A stretch of DNA of 64,000 nucleotides from Arthrobacter sp. 31Y (lineage in GTDB: Bacteria; Actinomycetota; Actinomycetes; Actinomycetales; Micrococcaceae): assembly GCF_000526335.1 (NCBI RefSeq), contig NZ_JAFW01000001.1, positions 1,054,001 through 1,118,000 on the forward strand. The letters run 5' to 3'. Positions 26,419 through 34,518 of the stretch are shown piece by piece. The first letter of the stretch is position 1; the number at the start of each line of letters is the position of its first letter. Position numbers and translations under genes: made by a program. A model generated the notes under the pieces. That model saw nothing but the letters and a program-made list of their open reading frames with translations, did not search any database and was not told the DNA's origin.

Positions 26419-27075
26419 TCAGTCTTCCGTGAGGGCGTCCACCACGTCTTTGGTTCCGTCTTTGAACGCGATGGTCCGGCCGATGGTGCCGGGCAGTTCC
26501 AAAACGGCAGCTGTCACCAAGGCTACGTTGGCCCTGGAGGTCTCCGTGCCGTTGCCCGGATTCTCCGGATCAGCTTGGATCAAACCCGTGGCAGGCTCGT
26601 CGGTGAGCGTTCCCGGGCCCAGGACGGTCCAGTCGAGGTCCGTGGAGCGCAAGTAGTCATCGGCAGCCGCTTTAGCCTCGGCGTAGGCAAAGAACGGGTT
26701 GTCCGCGGGCACTCCGTGGTCCTTCGCGGCGCCAAGGTAGGAAACCATCACGTACCGCTTAACGCCGCCCTGGGCCGCAGCGTCCATCGAGCGGATTGCA
26801 GCGTCGCGATCAACGGCGTAGGTCCTGGCAGGATCCCCTCCGCCGGCGCCGGCTGACCAGACCACGGCATCATGGCCGTGGAACGCTTGGGCGAGTTCCA
26901 CCGTCGTCAAATTTTCCACATCCAGCACCTCAGCGGAGGCGCCCGTCTCCGTGACATCTGCCACATGATCGGGATTTCGAATGAAAGACGTGACGTCGTG
27001 ACCTTCGCCACTAAGAATGCGGGACAGATGCAGGGCCACTTTCCCGTGGCCGCCAATGATTGCGATTCGGCTCAT
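26419..27075 (-). CDS. NAD(P)H-binding atypical SDR family protein
   Basis: A 218-residue Rossmann protein. The nucleotide-binding motif is IAIIGGHGKVALHLSR at the N-terminus, with VVWSAGAGGGDP and YVMVSYLGA later, as in YwnB/HSCARG-like atypical short-chain dehydrogenases. These lack the classical YxxxK dyad and may act as redox sensors or reductases on unknown substrates. Start at 27075 avoids an 8-residue extension. A terminator at 27104-27134 separates it from tRNA-Met, so it has its own promoter or reads through. Confidence 0.87.
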   Translation of the reverse strand: MSRIAIIGGHGKVALHLSRILSGEGHDVTSFIRNPDHVADVTETGASAEVLDVENLTTVELAQAFHGHDAVVWSAGAGGGDPARTYAVDRDAAIRSMDAAAQGGVKRYVMVSYLGAAKDHGVPADNPFFAYAEAKAAADDYLRSTDLDWTVLGPGTLTDEPATGLIQADPENPGNGTETSRANVALVTAAVLELPGTIGRTIAFKDGTKDVVDALTED

Positions 27076-27103
27076 GGATCTATTCTGTCCCACCAAACAA
27101 AAA

Positions 27104-27134
27104 AAGACCCCGCAGGCGAAAGCTGCGGGGTCTT
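27104..27134 (-). terminator. Rho-independent terminator of tRNA-Met
   Basis: Perfect 12-bp arms (27104-27115, 27123-27134) with a 7-base loop; on the minus strand the stem is followed by a T run. It lies right after tRNA-Met. Confidence 0.9.
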
Positions 27135-27140
27135 GCTCTG

Positions 27141-27214
27141 TAGCGGTGGGGAGGCTCGATCTCCCGACCTCACGATTATGAGTCGTGCGCTCTAACCAAC
27201 TGAGCTACACCGCC
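27141..27214 (-). tRNA. tRNA-Met (anticodon CAT)
   Basis: Minus-strand cloverleaf of 74 nt. Acceptor GGCGGTG pairs with CACCGCT (one G-T), D-arm GCTCAGTTGGTTAGAGC, anticodon loop CTCATAA with CAT, T-arm GGTTC-like. The lack of initiator features (C1-A72 mismatch, GGG stem run) points to elongator Met. CCA is not encoded. Confidence 0.95.
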
Positions 27215-27276
27215 ACGAATGAGAAAAACCTGCGTCAAGCCGGTCAAAAACCGCCTTGACACAGGCCCTCATCCAG

Positions 27277-27348
27277 AGCCCCCCACCGGAATCGATCCGG
27301 TGACCTCGTTCTTACCAAGAACGCGCTCTACCACTGAGCTAGGGGGGC
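27277..27348 (-). tRNA. tRNA-Thr (anticodon GGT)
   Basis: Minus-strand cloverleaf of 72 nt. Acceptor GCCCCCC pairs with GGGGGGC, anticodon stem CGTTC/GAACG encloses loop TTGGTAA, giving GGT. CCA is not encoded. It lies 62 bp upstream of tRNA-Met on the same strand, probably in one transcript. Confidence 0.95.
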
Positions 27349-27500
27349 AACGAGTAAATACTCTACCGGACGATTTCGGAAGCTACAAATCGGCGAAAAA
27401 ACGCGGAAAAAGCGCTCCGACACAATTTGCGAAGGCGTCATTTTTCTGATCCACCTGCGGCTTCATCGGCCGTCGAAGTCCGCCCTTGCGAGGCTCGCTG

Positions 27501-27980
27501 TCAGGGTAGCCGGAGCACCTGTCCGGGGTAGATCCGATCCGGATTGGGCACAGTATCCGCGTTGGTGGCGATGAGGGCGCCCAGGTCCACGCCGTACTGC
27601 GCAGCGATCCCGCTCATGGTGTCGCCCTGCTCCACCACAACTTCGGTGACCCTCGGTGCCACCGGTCCCGGCTGCCCGGCCCCTGCGGCGGCCTCAGCGG
27701 CGGCTTCCTCCGCTTGTGGGCGGACTTCAGGGGCCTCGGGCTCCAAGCCCTCATTCGCGGCCTCCTGCGCTGCTGCAGCGTCCGCAGCCGCCTGCTGCCG
27801 GGCCGCCTGTGCGGCTGCAGCTTCCGCTGCGGCCTGATCTGCCGATGAAACCTCGACGGCGGCAGCATCCTCAGCTGCTTGGGCCTCCGCAGTCCGGTCT
27901 ACCGGAACTTCCTCGCTTCTCTCCTCAACGCCCTTGCCGCCGAAGCCCAGGCTCTTTTTCACATTGTCCAGCAATCCCAT
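27501..27980 (-). CDS. LysM-domain protein with Ala/Glu-rich linker
   Basis: A 159-residue protein: short N-terminal helix MGLLDNVKKSLGFGGKG, a long low-complexity Ala/Glu/Gln-rich stretch (about residues 25-105), and one LysM domain at the C-terminus (VVEQGDTMSGIAAQYGVD...YPGQVLRLP). LysM binds peptidoglycan-like glycans, but no signal peptide or membrane helix is visible. The layout resembles BON/LysM proteins such as YgaU that act in the cytoplasm or periplasm. The ATG at 27980 has GGAGGG in front. Function unknown. Confidence 0.85.
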   Translation of the reverse strand: MGLLDNVKKSLGFGGKGVEERSEEVPVDRTAEAQAAEDAAAVEVSSADQAAAEAAAAQAARQQAAADAAAAQEAANEGLEPEAPEVRPQAEEAAAEAAAGAGQPGPVAPRVTEVVVEQGDTMSGIAAQYGVDLGALIATNADTVPNPDRIYPGQVLRLP

Positions 27981-28070
27981 GGAGCACCCTCCCGTGTTCT
28001 GCTTTCGGCCAGTCGGCCCGCACCTTGATGGTACGGCGGGGCGGGTGTGCACGGAACCCCGTTAAACACG

Positions 28071-28102
28071 TCAGGGGGCCGACTCGAAAGCCGGCCCCCT
28101 GA
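28071..28102 (-). terminator. Terminator-like hairpin downstream of the helicase
   Basis: 11-bp arms (28071-28081, 28092-28102) with a 10-base loop between the helicase and LysM genes, both on the minus strand. No strong T run follows. Confidence 0.6.
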
Positions 28103-28114
28103 CAGGAATTACTT

Positions 28115-28161
28115 AGTGTTTACCACCAAGGAAGTGTTAACCACTTGGCAGTGTTTACCAC
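28115..28161 (-). repeat. Tandem duplication of the helicase gene's last codons
   Basis: AGTGTTWACCAC occurs at 28115-28126, 28133-28144 and 28150-28161, 17-18 bp apart. The last copy contains the helicase stop codon (28155-28157), so the others look like duplicated gene ends in the 3' untranslated region. Confidence 0.65.
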
Positions 28162-30329
28162 TTGCCCTTGCGGTTGAAATCGCGGTGTCCGCCTTCGCCG
28201 CCACTGCGGGGCTTGCGTGCACCATCGCCGTGACCGCCGAAGCGGGATCCGCTGGCCTGGCCGCGATCGCGGTCGCCGAAGCTGCCTGCGGTGCGCTCGG
28301 AGCGGTCGCTGTAGGAGCGGCCACCACGGTCAGCGGAGGTACGCTCGCCGCCTTCGGACTTGCGGAAGTCCTTCTTGAAGCCACCGGCACCCTTGAAGTT
28401 TCCACCACCGCGGTTTTCGCGGTCGCCATAGCCACCACGTCCACCACCCTGGTAGCTGCCACGATCGCCACTGGGCTTGCGGCCGTTGTCCAGCTCGAGG
28501 TTGATCAACTCGCCACCGATGCGGGTGCGGGACAGTGCGCGCAACTGATCGGCGCTCAGGTCTGCCGGGAGCTCCACCAGGGAGTGGTCCGAGCGGATGT
28601 CGATGCCGCCGATTTGTGCGGAGGAGATGCCGCCTTCGTTGGCAATAGCACCAACGATCGAACCCGGCATGACGCGCTGGCGGCGTCCCACGGAGATCCG
28701 GTAGGTAGCGTTGCCCTCGGTAAGTGCACGGGTCGGGCCACGCGAACCGAAGCCATCCTTGGAGCGCTCACGCTTCTGGTACTCAGGAGCTGCCGGCAGT
28801 TCCTTGACCAGCAAGGGCTGTCCACCCTGGGCCATGACGGCCAAGGCTGCAGCGATTTCCGAAGCCGGAACGTTGTGCTCTTCCTCGTAGGAGGAGATGA
28901 GGTCACGGAACGCCGCGACATCCTCGGAAGCGAGGGTCTCGGTGATGCGCTCGGCGAACTTTCCCAGACGCAGGGTGTTCACGGTCTCAGCGGTGGGCAG
29001 GTGCATCTGCTCAACCGGCTGACGGGTTGCCTTCTCGATGGAACGCAGCAAGTACTTCTCACGCGGCGTCATGAACAGGATGGCGTCACCGCTGCGGCCT
29101 GCACGGCCCGTACGGCCGATGCGGTGCACGTAGGACTCGGTGTCGTGCGGGATGTCGTAGTTGATGACGTGGCTGATGCGCTCAACATCAAGACCACGGG
29201 CAGCGACGTCGGTGGCCACGAGGATATCGATGCGGCCTTCCTTCAGCGCGTCAACAGTGCGCTCGCGCTGCTGCTGCGGGATGTCGCCGTTGATGGCGGC
29301 AGCCTGGAAACCGCGGGACTTCAGCTTGTCGGCCAGGTCCTCGGTAGCCATCTTGGTCCGCACGAAGGCAATAACGCCGTCGAACTCTTCAACCTCGAGG
29401 ATGCGGGTCAGGGCGTCCAGCTTGTGCGGGCCCATGACCTGGAGGTAGCGCTGCTTGGTGTTGGCGCCGGTGGTGGTCTTGGACTTCACCGAGATTTCAG
29501 CCGGGTTGTTCAGGTACTGCTTGGACATGCGGCGGATCTGGCCCGGCATGGTGGCAGAGAACAACGCAACCTGGCGGGTTTCCGGGGTCTGCTGGAAGAT
29601 CTGCTCAACGTCATCGGCAAAGCCCATGCGCAGCATCTCGTCAGCTTCGTCCAATACCAGGTACTGGAGCTCGGAAAGGTCCAGGGAACCCTTGGCGATG
29701 TGGTCGATCACACGGCCGGGGGTACCGACAACAACCTGTGCACCGCGGCGCAAGCCGGCGAGCTGGGGGCCGTAAGCCGAGCCACCGTACACCGGGAGGA
29801 CGGTGAAATCGTCAATGTGCTTGGCGTAGGAGGTGAAAGCCTCGGCAACCTGAAGGGCAAGTTCACGCGTCGGAGCCAGGACCAGTGCCTGGGTCTTGCG
29901 GGACGGGCCATTGAGGTCGTGGAGTTCAGCCAGGCGGGACAGGGCAGGAACGGCGAAAGCCGCGGTCTTGCCGGTACCGGTCTGGGCGAGGCCCACGACG
30001 TCGCGGCCTTCGAGCAGCAACGGGATGGTGGCTGCCTGAATGGGGGACGGCTTTTCGTAGCCGACGTCCTGCAGGGCAGCCAGGACGCGTCCGTCGATAC
30101 CAAGATCGACGAAGCGGACGCCTTCTTCTTCCTCTTCTTCTGCCTTCGGGGCAGGAGCTTCGGTGAAGGCGGGGACTGCAGTCTCAGCTGCAGGAGTCTC
30201 GACGGGGGCAGCGGCAGCAGCCGGTGCTTCAGCTTCGGCGGGAGCGGAGGTCTCTGCTACATCAGCGGACTCGGTGGTCGCTGCATCAGCGGACTCGGCG
30301 TCGAAGTTTTCGTTGAGATTTTCGGTCAT
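28155..30329 (-). CDS. deaD: DEAD-box ATP-dependent RNA helicase (DeaD/CsdA-like)
   Basis: A 724-residue helicase for RNA remodelling, probably ribosome assembly and cold adaptation. N-terminal 70 residues are Ala/Glu/Pro-rich and acidic. The core has the Q motif, Walker A AQTGTGKT (Lys121), VLDEADEML (DEAD), SATMPGQI, and HRIGRTGRAGRSG in domain 2. A DbpA-type RNA-binding domain follows (around residues 540-615), then a Gly/Arg/Asp-rich tail like RGG boxes. Start at 30329 has GAGGAA 9 bp upstream; the ATG at 30350 has none. The 393-bp leader suggests post-transcriptional control, as known for csdA. Confidence 0.95.
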   Translation of the reverse strand: MTENLNENFDAESADAATTESADVAETSAPAEAEAPAAAAAPVETPAAETAVPAFTEAPAPKAEEEEEEGVRFVDLGIDGRVLAALQDVGYEKPSPIQAATIPLLLEGRDVVGLAQTGTGKTAAFAVPALSRLAELHDLNGPSRKTQALVLAPTRELALQVAEAFTSYAKHIDDFTVLPVYGGSAYGPQLAGLRRGAQVVVGTPGRVIDHIAKGSLDLSELQYLVLDEADEMLRMGFADDVEQIFQQTPETRQVALFSATMPGQIRRMSKQYLNNPAEISVKSKTTTGANTKQRYLQVMGPHKLDALTRILEVEEFDGVIAFVRTKMATEDLADKLKSRGFQAAAINGDIPQQQRERTVDALKEGRIDILVATDVAARGLDVERISHVINYDIPHDTESYVHRIGRTGRAGRSGDAILFMTPREKYLLRSIEKATRQPVEQMHLPTAETVNTLRLGKFAERITETLASEDVAAFRDLISSYEEEHNVPASEIAAALAVMAQGGQPLLVKELPAAPEYQKRERSKDGFGSRGPTRALTEGNATYRISVGRRQRVMPGSIVGAIANEGGISSAQIGGIDIRSDHSLVELPADLSADQLRALSRTRIGGELINLELDNGRKPSGDRGSYQGGGRGGYGDRENRGGGNFKGAGGFKKDFRKSEGGERTSADRGGRSYSDRSERTAGSFGDRDRGQASGSRFGGHGDGARKPRSGGEGGHRDFNRKGKW

Positions 30330-30722
30330 AGGGGGAAATTCCTCATCCATAGGGCAGTCGGCGCGGCCCGGTTGGGCTTGGCCGCATTACTCGTCGCGAG
30401 AAACAGGAAAGGTGCCCTGCTTTCGCAAGAAGTCCGGCGCTATCGCAATCCCATGGCAGGACTTCCCGCTGCATCTCTTGGCTGCTATCCCAGCAGTCTG
30501 TACAGCGTTTTCTTTAGCCGGCTCTCCCTATGAAAATGCCCACACACATTTGCGGGCCCCAACACTTACCAGTCCTGCCTCAAGAATTGGGCAGGATAAA
30601 GGGATTTCCGGAGTGGGGGATATTTCAAGTGTAGGGCACAGAGGCCCATCACCGCGACTTGAGGGACGGCAAAGGCCGGGTGAGCTTGTTCACACCGTAT
30701 CTGGTGGCGCCCGGGCGCCGCC
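30330..30722 (-). other. 393-bp leader/promoter region of the DEAD-box helicase
   Basis: No gene is seen. On the minus strand it includes a possible -10 hexamer TATCCT (30593-30598), which would give a leader of about 250 nt, and a 7-bp stem (30429-30435 with 30469-30475). A 14-bp GC palindrome near 30706-30719 lies next to the MOSC gene end. Long leaders are known for cold-shock helicase mRNAs; control here is inferred. Confidence 0.45.
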
Positions 30723-31385
30723 CTAGAGGCCGCTTCTGCGCAGAACTTTTTCGAAGACGGGATGGTAGTCCTCCTGCAACCGGATCTCTCCGTCAGCATC
30801 TGCATCCAGCAGGATCTGAACCAGTTCCGCGGTGGGTTCGCTGAACCACTGGCCCACAGTGATGCCGTGCTTGGGTACGAAGGTGCGGTGGATGTGGTCT
30901 CCCGCAGAAATCGTGCCTGTCTTGATCACCCGGAGGTAGGTTCCAACCCGGCCGGCCTGCGTGAAGCGCTTCACCCATTGCGGCTCGCCGATCACCCGTT
31001 GGAAGGTGGCGCAGGGAACACGGGGGGACGTGACCTCCAGCTCCACGTCCAAGCCGATCTTCCACCGTTCGCCAATGACAGCCCCGGTGGTTTCGATTCC
31101 CGTAACCCGCAGGTTCTCGCCGAAAATTCCGGCGGGCGTCTCCCGCTGCAACTCTTCTGACCAGTAGTCCGCGTCCGCATGCGAATACGCATAAAGGGCC
31201 TGGTCTTCACCGCCGTGATCCACCCGGTTTGCCTGGACATCCCCATGCAGCCCCAGCTTGTGGACCTTCACAGGCCCCTCCACCGGACGCTTGTCCATGC
31301 CCGTGACGCCCACACTCCCCGCGGGGTCGGGCAGCAACTGGTGGACACGGCAGACGGCAAGGAGGGATGCGGTGTTCATGGACAC
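30723..31385 (-). CDS. MOSC-domain protein (YiiM-like)
   Basis: A 220-residue protein with the beta-barrel MOSC domain used to bind molybdenum cofactor. Motifs: LGLHGDVQANRVDHGGEDQA, AGIFGENLRVTG, and the conserved Cys in SPRVPCATFQRVIG. YiiM enzymes in E. coli reduce N-hydroxylated compounds. A small C-terminal helical extension (about residues 165-220) matches the YiiM 3-alpha domain. Start is the ATG at 31385, with a second ATG two codons later. Confidence 0.9.
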   Translation of the reverse strand: MSMNTASLLAVCRVHQLLPDPAGSVGVTGMDKRPVEGPVKVHKLGLHGDVQANRVDHGGEDQALYAYSHADADYWSEELQRETPAGIFGENLRVTGIETTGAVIGERWKIGLDVELEVTSPRVPCATFQRVIGEPQWVKRFTQAGRVGTYLRVIKTGTISAGDHIHRTFVPKHGITVGQWFSEPTAELVQILLDADADGEIRLQEDYHPVFEKVLRRSGL

Positions 31386-31414
31386 CAGTGTACGGACGTC
31401 CCGGGCCGGAAGGG

Positions 31415-31476
31415 CCGGGGTGGCCCAGATGGGTCGGGGAACCGGTGTGGCCCAGATGGGCCGGTGTGGCCCAGGA
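31415..31476. repeat. Short tandem repeat between the MOSC and response-regulator genes
   Basis: CCGGKGTGGCCCAGATGGG occurs at 31415-31433 and 31442-31460, with a partial third copy at 31461-31476. It is noncoding and its role is unclear. Confidence 0.7.
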
Positions 31477-32151
31477 CTAAGGATCGAAGCGGTAGCCCAT
31501 GCCCGCTTCCGTATGCAGGTGCCGCGGCTCGGCAGGATCCCGCTCCAGCTTCCGCCGCAGCTGGGCTATATAGACGCGCAAGTATTGCGTTTCCTTCGCG
31601 TACGCCTGTCCCCAGACCTGGGTGAGTATCTGCTGCTGGCTCACCAGCTTCCCTTTATTACGGACCAGCAGCTCCAGGATGTTCCATTCCGTGGGTGTCA
31701 GGCGCACTTCCGAGCCATCTTTGAGGATCTTCTTGCCCGCCAGGTCCACCATGAAGTCCGTGGTGGACAGTGTTGGTTCCTCATGTTCGGTGACAACCCG
31801 GCGCGAGGCGACCCGAAGCCGCGCGAGCAGCTCATCCAAACCGAAAGGCTTGGTCACGTAGTCGTCCGCACCGGCGTCGAGCGCTTCGACCTTGTCCTCC
31901 GAGGCGTGCCGCGCGGACAGCACAATGATGGGCATACTGCTCCAGCCACGAATGCGTCGGATGATCTCCACCCCGTCCATGTCCGGCAAGCCGAGGTCCA
32001 GCACCACGATCTCCACGGGTTGCTTGGCGGCAGCTTGCAGGGCATCGGCGCCGTTTCCCACAGTCAGCGCCTGGTAGCCGTGGGCTTGAAGGGTCACCTG
32101 CATTGCGCGGGCAATGCGGGCTTCATCCTCGACGATCAGCACCAGCGTCAT
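31477..32151 (-). CDS. Two-component response regulator, OmpR/KdpE type
   Basis: A 224-residue regulator: receiver domain with LVLIVEDE, phospho-acceptor Asp52 in VVLDLGLPDMDG and the switch Lys in KPFGLDELLARLR, followed by an OmpR winged helix (LTPTEWNILELLVRNKGKLVSQQ). The KdpE-like sequence VWGQAYAKETQYLRVYIAQLRRKLE is characteristic. The ATG at 32151 overlaps the kinase stop by 4 bp. No kdpFABC potassium pump genes lie in the window, so target genes are unknown. Confidence 0.93.
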   Translation of the reverse strand: MTLVLIVEDEARIARAMQVTLQAHGYQALTVGNGADALQAAAKQPVEIVVLDLGLPDMDGVEIIRRIRGWSSMPIIVLSARHASEDKVEALDAGADDYVTKPFGLDELLARLRVASRRVVTEHEEPTLSTTDFMVDLAGKKILKDGSEVRLTPTEWNILELLVRNKGKLVSQQQILTQVWGQAYAKETQYLRVYIAQLRRKLERDPAEPRHLHTEAGMGYRFDP

Positions 32152-33665
32152 TGCGCATCCCCTGTCCACAGCGGCAAGGTGACCACCATGGTCAAGCCGC
32201 CACCCGGCGTCGGCTCCGCAGCGAGCCTGCCGCCCATGGCCTCGCTGAACCCCTTCGCGACTGCCAGGCCCAATCCGATCCCGCCGCCAGCGCTGATACC
32301 GCCGCCCGGCGACGGGGATGAGGAATCACCGAAGCGTTGGAACGGCTGGAAGATATCCACCACTTCCCTGTGCCCCACTCCCCTGCCGTGATCAATGATC
32401 CGCAGTTCGCTGGCAGGCCGGTCCCCCAGAGTGATCCCCTCACCCGCGCGGGCAGTGAGGACAACATCGGAGTCCGGCGCATACTTCACGGCGTTCTCCA
32501 CAATGTTGGCCACCACCCGCTCCAGCATTCCGGCGTCGGCCTGCACTGGGGGAAGATTGGGTGGCAATTCATTGCGCAGCCGCTCCCTGGAAACTCCCCG
32601 CAACGCCTGGGGCAACACCTCAGCCCACACAATGCCAGTCAACAGCGGATTGACCGCGTCCGCCGTGATGCGGGACATGTCCAGGAGGTTGTCCACCAAA
32701 TGATCCAGGCGGTCGGCATACTCCTCAATGGTCTCCAGCAACTCGCGTTCCACGTCCGGCGGAAAATGCACGTCCTCTTGGCGCAGGCTGCTGACAGCGA
32801 GCTTGATTCCGGCCAACGGTGTCCGGAGGTCATGGGAGACAGCGCGCAGGATGGAGGTCCGCATCTTATTGCCCTCAGCCAACCGCACGTTGTCACGCCG
32901 GCTCTCCACCAACTGCTGCCTGTCCCGGACAGCCACCACGAACGCCCCGAACGCGGCCAGCATCCGGTGCTGGTGGGCTGACAACGGACCGCCACGCAGC
33001 AGCAAGGTGTAGTGGGGATCGACGACGGCGGCATGGTCTGCGGCGGCATGGGTCACCGGCGGATTGGGGCCGGCGCCCGCCAGGACACGCCATTCCGGTG
33101 GTGCACCGGACGCACCCTGAAGAGGTGACCCCAGCAGCGTCACCGCTTCCATGCCCAAATTGCCGCGCACTTTCTCAAGGAACGTTTCCAGGCTTCCATC
33201 CGAGCTCAGGATGCGCAGCGCGAGCTCACTGAGGGCCGTGGCCTCGGCCCCGGAGCGGGCTGCCTCCTGCGCCCTGCGGCTGGCAAGGCCCACTGCGAGC
33301 GCAACCCCGCAGGCCACCGCAAGGAAAACCACCAACGTGAACAAGGTGGTGGGATCGGCGATGGAAAGGGACCCAACCGGATCCGCGGAGAAGTAGTTAA
33401 GGAGGAAGCTGCCCAGCACCGCGGCGACCACTGCCGGCCACAGACCGCCGATGGCTGCCACCGCAACAGCTACGGCCAGTTGCAACAGCATGATCATGGC
33501 GAAGTTGCGGAAACCGAGGACTGTGACCATGACTTCGATGCCGGGCGGCAACAAAACAGCCAGCACCAGGCCTGTGATGACCCGTCCAGCGCCAATGCCG
33601 CGGACCGGCGGGAGTCTCAGCAGCACGCCGTCGTCGCCGTTGCTGTTTGCTTCAGGTCCCGCCAT
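32148..33665 (-). CDS. Sensor histidine kinase resembling the C-terminal half of KdpD
   Basis: A 505-residue kinase. About four membrane helices (roughly residues 25-130) match the DUF4118 membrane domain of KdpD; a GAF-like region follows, then the HisKA helix with His278 in AVSHDLRTPLAG, and an ATPase domain with NIVENAVKYAP and HGRGVGH. The roughly 400-residue N-terminal KdpD sensor and universal-stress-protein domains are missing, so this is a short form. AAGGA precedes the ATG at 33665. It pairs with the overlapping response regulator; the stimulus is unknown. Confidence 0.9.
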   Translation of the reverse strand: MAGPEANSNGDDGVLLRLPPVRGIGAGRVITGLVLAVLLPPGIEVMVTVLGFRNFAMIMLLQLAVAVAVAAIGGLWPAVVAAVLGSFLLNYFSADPVGSLSIADPTTLFTLVVFLAVACGVALAVGLASRRAQEAARSGAEATALSELALRILSSDGSLETFLEKVRGNLGMEAVTLLGSPLQGASGAPPEWRVLAGAGPNPPVTHAAADHAAVVDPHYTLLLRGGPLSAHQHRMLAAFGAFVVAVRDRQQLVESRRDNVRLAEGNKMRTSILRAVSHDLRTPLAGIKLAVSSLRQEDVHFPPDVERELLETIEEYADRLDHLVDNLLDMSRITADAVNPLLTGIVWAEVLPQALRGVSRERLRNELPPNLPPVQADAGMLERVVANIVENAVKYAPDSDVVLTARAGEGITLGDRPASELRIIDHGRGVGHREVVDIFQPFQRFGDSSSPSPGGGISAGGGIGLGLAVAKGFSEAMGGRLAAEPTPGGGLTMVVTLPLWTGDAQ

Positions 33666-33817
33666 GGCTACATCCTTACATGCTTCCAAGGATGGGGACT
33701 TATCCCCATTTACGGCTGTCACCCGTGCCAGCGGGGCACACAGGGACTAGGCTTGCTCTGAGTATTCTGGTCCGGCGTGGCGCTGGACACTTCAACGGTC
33801 TATCCAGGGGGATATAC

Positions 33818-34516
33818 ATGGGCCCGAAAGACAGCCCTGACGCAGCCGGCAACGACGGCGGCAGCAGGGACAACAACGGCGACTTCGCGGCGGGAAACAA
33901 TCCGCCCAAGCCTCCTCCGTGGCAGGTACCCAAGCCCGAGCTCCACCCTGAGCTGTTCACACCCGTGGAAAAAGAACCGGCGCAGGGTAGCAAAGGCAAG
34001 CGCAGGAAAACGGCCGCCGGGGCACCTCAGGCGGGGGCTGCTGCACCCAAACCCGGCCAACCTCTCCCCGTGGTTGACCCCTTCGCTAAAGAACGCGAAC
34101 GCGGTGAGGCCGAGGCGGCCAAGAAGAAGAAGCGCTCGCATCGCCGCACCCTGGTGGTGGGTTTGGGCGTGACTGCCCTCCTGGCCGGAACCATCACCGC
34201 GATTGTGGCCAGCAACAAGGACGAAGCTGACTATGCACAGGTCTGTTTCAACGAGGAAACCGGCGAGCGCGTAGACGATAACCAGTGTGACAACAGCAGC
34301 TCGGGGGGCCGCAGTTCAGGGGCTTACGCCTGGTACTTCTATTCCCGCGGAGCCAGTGTGCCCGCCGTGGGCCAGAACCGTAGCTCCTACCCGACATACA
34401 CCAAGAATGTTCCCACGGACGCCAAGTCCTCCAAGGGATACAGCACCAAGGGCGGCACGGTCAGCCGTGGCGGCTTCGGCAGCAGCTCCAAAAGCGGCGG
34501 AAGCTCGGGAGGCTAG
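33818..34516 (+). CDS. YgiB-like (DUF1190-like) membrane-anchored protein with Gly-Gly C-terminus
   Basis: A 232-residue protein: Pro/Gly-rich cytoplasmic region, basic KKKKRSHRRT, one membrane helix (about 112-131), then two cysteines (C143, C157) and a Ser/Gly/Tyr-rich tail. The tail contains VSRGGFG at 215-221 and ends in SSGG. E. coli YgiB, as I remember it, has TVTRGGFG and also a Gly-Gly end and is paired with YgiC, as here. Start at 33818 chosen because the protein order makes sense from that ATG. It is 2 bp before the YgiC-type ligase gene. Homology to YgiB is proposed from the motif and pairing, not proven. Confidence 0.75.
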   Translation: MGPKDSPDAAGNDGGSRDNNGDFAAGNNPPKPPPWQVPKPELHPELFTPVEKEPAQGSKGKRRKTAAGAPQAGAAAPKPGQPLPVVDPFAKERERGEAEAAKKKKRSHRRTLVVGLGVTALLAGTITAIVASNKDEADYAQVCFNEETGERVDDNQCDNSSSGGRSSGAYAWYFYSRGASVPAVGQNRSSYPTYTKNVPTDAKSSKGYSTKGGTVSRGGFGSSSKSGGSSGG

Positions 34517-34518
34517 GC

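Noticed and set aside
28047..30533. An 828-codon open frame on the plus strand across the helicase gene
   Set aside because: It lies antisense to a clear DEAD-box helicase with all motifs; such long shadow frames arise from GC-rich codon use.
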